Origin: Candidatus Gemmiger stercoripullorum
GTDB taxonomy: Bacteria > Bacillota > Clostridia > Oscillospirales > Ruminococcaceae
Assembly (NCBI GenBank): GCA_019119365.1
Contig: DWXD01000024.1
Coordinates: 1-59,146 of the forward strand
DNA length: 59,146 bases
Reading direction: 5' to 3'
A program made the translations under genes and the position numbers. Below the pieces are notes generated by a model. The model saw nothing but the letters and a program-made list of their open reading frames with translations, was not told the DNA's origin and did not search any database. Positions 52,741-59,146 of the stretch are shown piece by piece; the first letter of the stretch is position 1, and each line of letters begins with the position of its first letter.

Positions 52741-52864
52741 CTGGACAAAAGCAGTTAAAATTTTAACACTGCTTAGGATGCCTGCCGGGCTGGGGAATGT
52801 GCCGCGGTGGGGAAAGCGCCGGGGCGGCCCGCGCGGCCGCCGATGCAGAGAAGGGGTGTCCTGT

Positions 52865-53491
52865 TTGAAAAAGCTGATTTTGGTAACAAGCCCGCCCGCC
52901 TGCGGCAAAACGTTCATCTCCCGCCAGCTGGCGGGGGCGCTCCAGCATGTCGTGTATCTGGACAAGGACACGCTGATCCCGCTGTCCAAGCAGATCTTTG
53001 CGGTGGCGCACCAGCCGTATGACCGCAGCAGCATCTTTTTTGAAAAGTATATCCGCGACCTTGAATATCAGGTCATCCTGGACCTGGCGATGGAAGCGCT
53101 GCTGTACGACGATATCGTGCTGATCAACGCCCCCTTTACGCAGGAAATCCGCGACGACGCCTACATCGCCACCCTGCGCAAAGAGCTGGCCAAAAAGGAG
53201 GCCGAGCTCGTGGTTATCTGGGTCGATACCGACCCGGAGGTCTGCCACCAGCGCATGATCGACCGCGCCAGCGACCGCGATATCTGGAAGCTGACCCACT
53301 GGGACGAATACATCCTCGGCGTCAACTTTGAGCCGCCGATGAACCTCAAGCTCAAGAACCAGCCCGATTCGCTGCTGATCTTCCACAACTCTTCGGACGA
53401 GGAGTTCGCAAAGAGCATGCAGGAGATCGTGGCGCAGCTGGAGTCCACGGTCAAAAAAGGCCGCCGCCCCCGCACGCCGCGCCGGCTTTGA
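52865..53491 (+). CDS. P-loop ATPase/kinase-like protein
   Basis: 208 residues from a TTG start (LKKLILVTSPPACGKT), chosen because AGAAGGGG lies about 10 bases upstream and no ATG fits. Walker A is SPPACGKT (about 9-16). LVVIWVDTDPEVCHQRMIDR resembles the LID/R-finger region of small-molecule kinases and AAA-type ATP-binding proteins. The C-terminus is strongly basic (KKGRRPRTPRRL). Substrate unknown. Confidence 0.78.
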   Translation: MKKLILVTSPPACGKTFISRQLAGALQHVVYLDKDTLIPLSKQIFAVAHQPYDRSSIFFEKYIRDLEYQVILDLAMEALLYDDIVLINAPFTQEIRDDAYIATLRKELAKKEAELVVIWVDTDPEVCHQRMIDRASDRDIWKLTHWDEYILGVNFEPPMNLKLKNQPDSLLIFHNSSDEEFAKSMQEIVAQLESTVKKGRRPRTPRRL

Positions 53492-53524
53492 TGCGCCCTT
53501 CTTTCCCCATACAGTTTCATAACA

Positions 53525-53554
53525 CAGGCCCGCGGCCATATGGCCGCGGGCCTG
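53525..53554. terminator. Bidirectional terminator (palindrome)
   Basis: AGGCCCGCGGCCA and its complement meet at a central TATA, making a nearly loopless palindrome of about 28 bp between convergent genes. Confidence 0.75.
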
Positions 53555-53600
53555 TTGCGTTGTGTCTGGGGTGCGCCGGGGTGCGGGCGCGGCTTGCTTT

Positions 53601-54122
53601 TTATGGCTGCGGTTGCGCGGCGGCGTGGGCGGCGGCAAGGCGGCGGTATTCCTCCACGTTGGCGGCGAGGGCGGCGGTCTGGTCGGGGCGCACGGGGCCG
53701 CGCACGCGGCCCGGCACGCCGACGACCAGGCTGTACGGCGGGACCACCGTGCCTTCCGGCACCAGCGCCCCGGCGGCGACCAGGCAGCCCTCGCCCAGCA
53801 CGGCGCCGTCCAGCACGGTCGCGTGCATGCCGATGAGGCACCCGTCCCCGACCGTGCAGCCGTGCAGGATGGCCCCGTGCCCGACGCTGACGCCGCGGCC
53901 GAGCGTGATGTCAAGCTGCGGGCCGGTGTGCAGCACGGCGTTGTCCTGCACGTTGGTGTCGGGGGCGACCGTGATGCGGCCGGTGTCGGCGCGCAGCACC
54001 GCGCCGTACCACACGCTGGCGCCCGCGCCAAGGCGCACCGCCCCCGCCAGCACCGCGCCCGCCGCCACGAACGCCGCGGCGGCGGTGTCCGGCGTGTGGC
54101 CGCCGATGGTCAGGCAGGGCAT
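53601..54122 (-). CDS. Gamma-class carbonic anhydrase-like protein
   Basis: 173 residues of left-handed beta-helix hexapeptide repeats, forming a trimer. Zinc ligands fit His65 and the pair GHGAILHG (His82, His87), as in Cam/YrdA/PaaY proteins. The C-terminal helix (AALAANVEEYRRLAAAH) packs on the helix. ATG 54122 follows AAGGAG. It is 57 bp downstream of aroD on the same strand. Activity as carbonic anhydrase versus a non-hydratase role is open. Confidence 0.88.
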   Translation of the reverse strand: MPCLTIGGHTPDTAAAAFVAAGAVLAGAVRLGAGASVWYGAVLRADTGRITVAPDTNVQDNAVLHTGPQLDITLGRGVSVGHGAILHGCTVGDGCLIGMHATVLDGAVLGEGCLVAAGALVPEGTVVPPYSLVVGVPGRVRGPVRPDQTAALAANVEEYRRLAAAHAAAQPQP

Positions 54123-54179
54123 GGGAAAGTCTCCTTCCAAATCAAAATAGCCGGGTCAAAAATCCGGTTCGGCCGCGGC

Positions 54180-54965
54180 TCACCCCAGGCCGCAGGCGCT
54201 CTGGGCCTGCAGGGCGGCGCGCAGGGCGGCGGCGTCGGGCTGGCCGGGGGCGCTGGCGGCCCCGGCGGTGCCGAAGCTGGCGCAGACGCCGAACGCCGCG
54301 CCGCACACGCGGGTCACGGCGCCCAGCGGGCCCATCGCCATTGTGATGAGCGGCGTTTCGGGGCGGCGGGCGGCGGCCAGGGCCGTGGCTTCCAGCAGGC
54401 GGGCGGCGTCCGCCGGGGCGGCGGGCATCACGGCCAGCTTGGCAATGTCCGCCCCGGCGTTGGCCATGGCGGTCAGGGCGTTGGCCATGGCCTTGGTCGC
54501 GGGCGTGCCGTCGAAATGATGTTCGCTGAACACGGCCGCGGCCCCGGCCTTGTGGGCCGCGGCCAGCAGGCGTGCGCAGGGGCCCGGCCCGGCCGAAAAC
54601 TCCACATCCAGCAGATCGAACGCCCCGGCCGCTTTGGCGCACAGCGTTTCCAGCAAAGCGGCGTAGGCTTCGGGGTCAAGCGCGGCCTGCCCGCCCTCGC
54701 GCGCGGTGCGCAGCGTGACCAGCAGCGGCGTCTGCCCGGCGGCGCGGCGCACGGTCTGCACGGCCCAGACCAGCCCCAGGTGGCTCTGGTCGGCCAGCGC
54801 GTCCAGCCGCAGCTCAACGATATCCCCGGCGGCGGCCGCGGCCTGCGCCTGCAGCGCAGCGGGCTGGGGCAGCAGCGCCGTGACCGGCACAATGACGCGG
54901 CAGCGCCCCGCCCCGGCCCGGCAGGGCGCCGCAAGCGTGACGCCGCGCAAAGTCACATCAGGCAT
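54180..54965 (-). CDS. aroD: Type I 3-dehydroquinate dehydratase
   Basis: 261 residues. ELRLD (Glu51, Arg53) at the substrate site, catalytic His in SEHHFDGTP (149/150), and Schiff-base Lys176 in DIAKLAVMP. SFGTAGAASAPGQ is the closing loop with the conserved Ser and Gln. It converts 3-dehydroquinate to 3-dehydroshikimate in aromatic amino-acid synthesis. It is more Ala-rich than usual but of normal length. Confidence 0.93.
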   Translation of the reverse strand: MPDVTLRGVTLAAPCRAGAGRCRVIVPVTALLPQPAALQAQAAAAAGDIVELRLDALADQSHLGLVWAVQTVRRAAGQTPLLVTLRTAREGGQAALDPEAYAALLETLCAKAAGAFDLLDVEFSAGPGPCARLLAAAHKAGAAAVFSEHHFDGTPATKAMANALTAMANAGADIAKLAVMPAAPADAARLLEATALAAARRPETPLITMAMGPLGAVTRVCGAAFGVCASFGTAGAASAPGQPDAAALRAALQAQSACGLG

Positions 54966-55015
54966 GGTTTGACCTCCCAGAAAAAAGTTTGAAACAATGA
55001 TGAAGCGAAATATTA

Positions 55016-55143
55016 AATTAGGAATTAGGAATGAGGAATTAGGAATTGTTTTGCGGGTTGGCCTGCGGCTAACTTTTTTTGAGCGCGCCGCACGACGCGC
55101 GGTCCACCATCATTCCTCATTCCTAATTTCTAATTCCTCATTT
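55016..55143. repeat. Element E2: heptamer arrays flanking a hairpin (AGGAATT type)
   Basis: AATTAGGAATTAGGAATGAG (55016-55048 array) faces its inverse (55111-55143). The 60-bp interior ends with a GAGCGCGCCGCACGACGCGC hairpin and GGTCCACCA, the same layout as E1 although the heptamer sequence is different. Confidence 0.8.
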
Positions 55144-55178
55144 TTCCGTTCCCTGCTTTTGGCTCCGGGCTTCCCGTT

Positions 55179-56618
55179 TCAGTTGCCTCTGCGTCCCAGC
55201 CTGCCCGCAACCATGCCCAGCAGCTTCTGCGCCATGCTGAACACCTCGCGGAAATTCACGGCGCAGACGAGCGCCGTCAGCAGCGTGACCGGCAGCACCC
55301 AGGCTTCCACAAAGAACAGCACCGCGATCTCGGCCAGGATCAGCCCGAGATTGAGCAGCATGCGCCCGATGTGGAAGTCGATGACCAGCAGCCCGCGGGT
55401 GGAGTAGGCGCGCAGCGCAAACACCAGCAGCAGAGACAGGAAGCTGGCCGACGTGACGCCCACCGGCCCGAACCAGAGGATGAACGCAAAGTTGAGGATC
55501 AGGTTGAGCACCGCCCCCGCCAGCATCGTGACCAGCGAACCGGACGAGCGCTTGTAGACGACATAGACGCTGTTGAGGAAGTTGTTCAGGCAGGTGCACA
55601 TCGAGGCCAGCACCAAAAACGGCACAAACTGCCAGGCGTCGTAATAATCGGCGCGGAACAGGTACATGAGCGGGTGGCACAGCCAGATGATGCCCGCCGC
55701 GCAGCAGAACAGCACGCTGGCATACACGCGGAAGATCTTGCTGAAAAACGCCGCGCGGTCCTCCTCCTCGGTCACGGCCGAGAGCTGCCAGGCTTCGTAG
55801 AAAAACTGGCCGACAAACGTGATGATCTGCGGCAGGAAGTACCCTGTGCTGAGCAGACCGACCCAGGCTTCGCTGCTGCGGCCGCCGTAACCGGCGCACA
55901 TGGCCTGGACGTAGAACTGGTCCGAGGCGTTGATGACCCAGAAGCTGATCGAAGCCGGGATCATCGGCACGCAGTAGCGCAGCATCTCGCCCCAGAGGGT
56001 TTTGTCGAATTTGCGCGGGCGGAAATACTGCGCGCAGCCGCCCGCCAGGAACACGAACACGGCCGAGCACATGTCCGAACAGAACAGCGCCAGCAGGTAG
56101 CCGGTCGCGCCCATGTTCAGCACGGTCAAAAACAGTAGGTAGAAGCCGAGCAGCGAGGCTGTGGTCAGCACGCCGTCAATGGCGACCAGGCGGTTGCGCA
56201 TGCGCGCGCGGATGAACTGGGTGCACAGCGTGCGCAGGCAGCTGGCCAGCACGCAGAGATAAAGCAGCGCCAGATAATCGGCCGCATTGGGGATCATGCG
56301 CACAAGCGGCCAGAACAGCAGCATGCCCGCAAAGCCGGTCAAAATCGTGACAAAGCCGTTGAAAAAGACGCTTGCCTTATCCTTTGTCTTATCCAGCCCG
56401 AAGCGGATGACCGCAAAGCTGACGCCGAGGCTGACGACCGGGATTAGCAGGTTGGTGACGCTGTGCATCATCTTGGTCACGCCCAGCACGTCGGGGCTGT
56501 CCAGCGCATAGGTCAGGTACGGCTGGATGAACAGGCTGACCAGCTTGGAGCTGAAGTTGGAGATCGCAAACAGGATGGTGTTGCTGACAAGCGTCGCATA
56601 TTTTTTGTCTTCAGACAT
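55179..56618 (-). CDS. Polysaccharide/lipid-linked oligosaccharide flippase (Wzx/MATE-like)
   Basis: 479 residues with about 14 membrane helices, of the polysaccharide-biosynthesis/MurJ-MATE superfamily. It begins NTILFAISNFSSKLVSLFIQ and has the central MIPASISFWVINASDQFYV typical of Wzx proteins. It moves undecaprenyl-linked sugars across the membrane. ATG 56618 has GGGAGG nearby. It is 47 bp downstream of the YgjP-like gene on the same strand. With the amidotransferase and glycosyltransferases it supports a surface-glycan role for the region. Confidence 0.9.
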   Translation of the reverse strand: MSEDKKYATLVSNTILFAISNFSSKLVSLFIQPYLTYALDSPDVLGVTKMMHSVTNLLIPVVSLGVSFAVIRFGLDKTKDKASVFFNGFVTILTGFAGMLLFWPLVRMIPNAADYLALLYLCVLASCLRTLCTQFIRARMRNRLVAIDGVLTTASLLGFYLLFLTVLNMGATGYLLALFCSDMCSAVFVFLAGGCAQYFRPRKFDKTLWGEMLRYCVPMIPASISFWVINASDQFYVQAMCAGYGGRSSEAWVGLLSTGYFLPQIITFVGQFFYEAWQLSAVTEEEDRAAFFSKIFRVYASVLFCCAAGIIWLCHPLMYLFRADYYDAWQFVPFLVLASMCTCLNNFLNSVYVVYKRSSGSLVTMLAGAVLNLILNFAFILWFGPVGVTSASFLSLLLVFALRAYSTRGLLVIDFHIGRMLLNLGLILAEIAVLFFVEAWVLPVTLLTALVCAVNFREVFSMAQKLLGMVAGRLGRRGN

Positions 56619-56665
56619 CGGGGGCCTCCCTGGGACGGCATCTTGAAGATGGGGCAAGAGCGGGT

Positions 56666-57238
56666 TCACCGCCCGCTGCGCAGCAGCGCGCGGCGGGCGC
56701 GGTAGTCGGGCAGAACGGCGGCCACAGCCGCCCAGAAGGCGGGGCTGTGGTCGGGGTGGGCAAAGTGGCAGAATTCGTGCACGACGACATATTCCTGCGC
56801 GGGCGGCGGCATCGCGCACAGCCGCCGCGCAAAGGCCAGCGTGCCGGTGCGCAGGCTGCAGGACCCCCAGCGGGTGCTCATGTCCCGCACGGCGATGCGG
56901 GGCATGCGCCCGCCCGGGCAGCTGGCCGCAAACAGCGGGTAGTACGCCGCGCACAGCGCCTGCATGCGGGCGAGGGCTTCGGCTTTGGGCGGCAGGACCT
57001 CGGCGGCTTCGGCCGCCCGGCGGGCCTGCGCGCGGCCGACGGCCGAAGCCACCCACGCCGCATGCGCGGCCACAAAGGCGTCCACCGCCGCCAGCGGCAC
57101 CCGCGCCGGGGCGGACACGGCCACGCTGCCGTCCGCCCGCACGCGCAGGTTCAGGTTGCGCACACGCCGCCGCGTCAGCGTGTAATCGACGCCGCCCGCC
57201 GTGCGCGCCTGCGCCGCCGGGCAAACCCTGCCTGCCAT
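56666..57238 (-). CDS. YgjP-like (DUF45) metal-dependent hydrolase
   Basis: 190 residues. The zinc motif VVHEFCHFAHPDHSPAFW holds HExxH (with Cys at the fourth position) plus the downstream His. RWGSC is the second family motif. It belongs to the SprT/WLM-related metallopeptidase group; its substrate is unknown. It starts the unit with the flippase. Confidence 0.87.
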   Translation of the reverse strand: MAGRVCPAAQARTAGGVDYTLTRRRVRNLNLRVRADGSVAVSAPARVPLAAVDAFVAAHAAWVASAVGRAQARRAAEAAEVLPPKAEALARMQALCAAYYPLFAASCPGGRMPRIAVRDMSTRWGSCSLRTGTLAFARRLCAMPPPAQEYVVVHEFCHFAHPDHSPAFWAAVAAVLPDYRARRALLRSGR

Positions 57239-57364
57239 GGCCCCCGCCCCCTTTCCGTTAGTTCATAGTATGGCCGCGGCGCACCCGCCGCCATTACGCC
57301 TATTGTACACGCTTTTGCGCCGCTTGGCAAATAAAGCGCGAAAAAACCGCGGCCGGCCGGGCAC

Positions 57365-57402
57365 AAAAAAAGCGCCCCGCCGGTGCAGGCGGGGCGGCGG
57401 GG
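57365..57402. terminator. GC-rich hairpin upstream of the YgjP-like gene
   Basis: GCGCCCCGCC/GGCGGGGC stem next to an A-run (read on the minus strand, a T-run). It could terminate minus-strand transcription from beyond the window before the YgjP-like gene. Confidence 0.55.
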
Positions 57403-57457
57403 CGAAAATGCGGGGCGGGCAGGAAGGCGCAACCTTATGGTATGATTGTAAACCCCT

Positions 57458-59146
57458 GTAGGGGCCGATTCCATATCGGCCCGGGGACCCTGCGGCGGCG
57501 CGGACACCCGCGGGCGGATATGGAATCCGCCCCTACAAACCTTCCGAAACGACCGGTCAAACCGGACGGCCGCGGCCGCCCGGGTGGCCGTAGGGCGGGA
57601 TGCCCTCATCCCGCCGGACCCTGCGGCGGCGCAAGGTTCCGATTTTGGAATCGCCAAGGTGCGGCGGGCGTGAACGCCCGCCCTACAGGACGGGGAAAAC
57701 ATGGCGGCCAACCGGGAAAACGCGGCGGCGTGAGGTTCCGCGGGAGGGCCATGGCCCTCCCCTACAAACCGAGCGGGGGTGCAGCTACCCGGGAAACCGC
57801 AAACCGCACAACATCGTATCCCCCTTGTAGGGGCCGATTCCATATCGGCCCGGGGACCCTGCGGCGGCGCGGACACCCGCGGGCGGGATCTCCGGCCTAA
57901 GAGCCGCCGCTGCGCGGCGGTTGGCCTCCGAAACGCGCCTGCGGGCGCAGTAAATCCCGCCCCTACAAACCTTCCGAAACGACCGGCCAAACCGGACGGC
58001 CACGGCCACCCGGGCGGCCGTAGGGCGGGATGCCCTCATCCCGCCGGACCCTGCGGCGGCGCAAGGTTGCGATTTTGAAATCGCCAAGGTGCGGCGGGCG
58101 TGAACGCCCGCCCTACGGAGCGGGGGAAAACATGGCGGCCAACCGGCAAAGCGCGGCGGCGTGAGGTTCCGCGGGAGGGCCATACAAACCAGGCGGGGGG
58201 CGCAGCTACCCGGGAAACCGCAAACCGCACAACATCGTATCCCCCTTGTAGGGGCCGATTCCATATCGGCCCGGTCTGCGGCGGCGCGAACGCCTGCGGG
58301 CGGGATAAATCCCGCCCCTACGAATAAATTTTGCGTTTTGGGCCAACCGGGATGGCTGCGGCCCCGCGTTATTGCAACCTCTGTAGGGGACGATGCTCGC
58401 ATCGTCCCGGGAACCTCGCGGCGTCGCGGGGGCCCCCGGGCGGGATCTCCGGCCTAAGAGCCGCCGCTGCGCGGCGGTTGGCCTCCGAAACGCGCCTGCG
58501 GACGCAGTAAATCCCTCCCCTACGAACAGATTTTGCGTTTTGGCCAACCGGGACGGCCGCAACCGCCCGGGCGGCCGTAGGGCGGGATGCCCTCATCCCG
58601 CCGGACCCTGCGGCGGCGCAAGGTCCCGATTTTTGAAATCGCCAAGGTGCGGCGGGCGTGAACGCCCGCCCTACGGAACGGGGGAAAACATGGCGGCCAA
58701 CCGGCAAAGCGTGGCGGCGTAAGGCCCCGCGGGAGGGCCATACAAACCAGGCGGGGGGCGCAGCTACCCGGGAAACCGCAAACCGCACAACACCGCCCCC
58801 CCCTTGTAGGGGCCGATTCCATATCGGCCCGGGGACCCTGCGGCGGCGCGGGGTCCCGCGGGCGGGATCTCCGGCCTAAGAGCCGCCGCTGCGCGGCGGT
58901 TGGCCTCCGAAACGCGCCTGCGGGCGCAGTAAATCCCGCCCCTACGAACAAATTTTATGTTTTGGGCCAACCGGGATGGCCGCGGCCCCGCGTTGTTGCA
59001 ACCTCTGTAGGGGACGATGCTCGCATCGTCCCGGGAACCTCGCGGCGGCGCAAGGTCCCGCGGGCGGGATCTCCGGCCTAAGAGCCGCCGCTGCGCGGCG
59101 GTTGGCCACCGAAACGCGCCTGCGGGCGCAGTAAATCCCTCCCCTA
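57458..59146. repeat. Hairpin repeat cluster R7, running off the window
   Basis: No gene is visible from 57239 to the end. At least eight units occur: 57458-57536, 57590-57686, 57827-57966 (with J4), one about 58020-58115, one with J5 (58447-58508), one about 58577-58673, one with J6 (58869-58930) and one with J7 (59071-59132). Blocks are repeated in higher-order tandem, about 370-440 bp apart. Some hairpins have arms from two different stem types. Confidence 0.88.

Noticed and set aside
57458-59146. Short open frames rich in Arg, Pro and Gly inside the repeat clusters
   Set aside because: They restate the palindromic repeat words in different frames on both strands and have no start context.

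Overview
The window is a GC-rich Firmicutes chromosome segment, most like the Oscillospiraceae/Ruminococcaceae of the gut (Faecalibacterium, Gemmiger and Subdoligranulum relatives and spore-forming kin). The grounds are GC-rich codon third positions, strong AGGAGG-type ribosome sites, LplA/LplB/YesMN carbohydrate systems, a full-length spoIIE, and dense modular hairpin repeats between genes. No rRNA, phage, integrase or transposase gene is visible. The genus is inference.

Layout. (1) 1-0.8 kb: tRNA-Lys(CTT) followed by a 333-bp-offset duplication of its 3' end, with hairpins. (2) 0.9-5.6 kb: a sucrose/fructan locus with fructokinase, a LacI repressor, a GH32 hydrolase, and an in-frame deletion fusion where a three-gene ABC importer once stood. 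(3) 5.7-10.9 kb: three xylose-isomerase-like epimerases and two Gfo/Idh/MocA oxidoreductases. (4) 11-23.7 kb: plant-glycan uptake and breakdown, with AraC, GH39, a YesM/YesN two-component pair, a solute-binding lipoprotein, two permeases, a nucleoside-hydrolase-like protein and an (alpha/alpha)6 glycosidase. No transporter ATPase gene is present. (5) 23.8-25.7 kb: two paralogous exported proteins flanking a second deletion scar (LysR 3' fragment joined to an ABC-exporter 3' fragment). (6) 25.9-31.1 kb: Fe-S aldo/keto reductase, KDG kinase, KDPG aldolase and a divergent IclR regulator with two matching operators. (7) 31.8-41.7 kb: envelope/lipid genes, namely three glycosyltransferases, an alpha/beta hydrolase, an acyltransferase, a DUF6320-like protein, a TVP38/VTT membrane protein and an MFS transporter. 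(8) 41.8-57.2 kb: thioredoxin/thioredoxin reductase/Rrf2, SpoIIE, an EF-G paralogue, an N-acetyl-sugar amidotransferase, a P-loop ATPase, gamma-carbonic anhydrase, AroD, a flippase and a YgjP-like metalloprotease. (9) 57.4-59.1 kb: repeats only, continuing past the window edge.

The most unusual content is non-coding. About nine intergenic clusters are built from 74-97 bp units bounded by GTAGGG...CCCTAC. Each unit holds two hairpins with interchangeable stem sequences. Seven units carry a second 60-62 bp element inserted exactly in a hairpin loop. Many clusters are bounded by arrays of 7-bp repeats that begin at or even inside the neighbouring stop codon. Two large clusters bracket a single glycosyltransferase gene.
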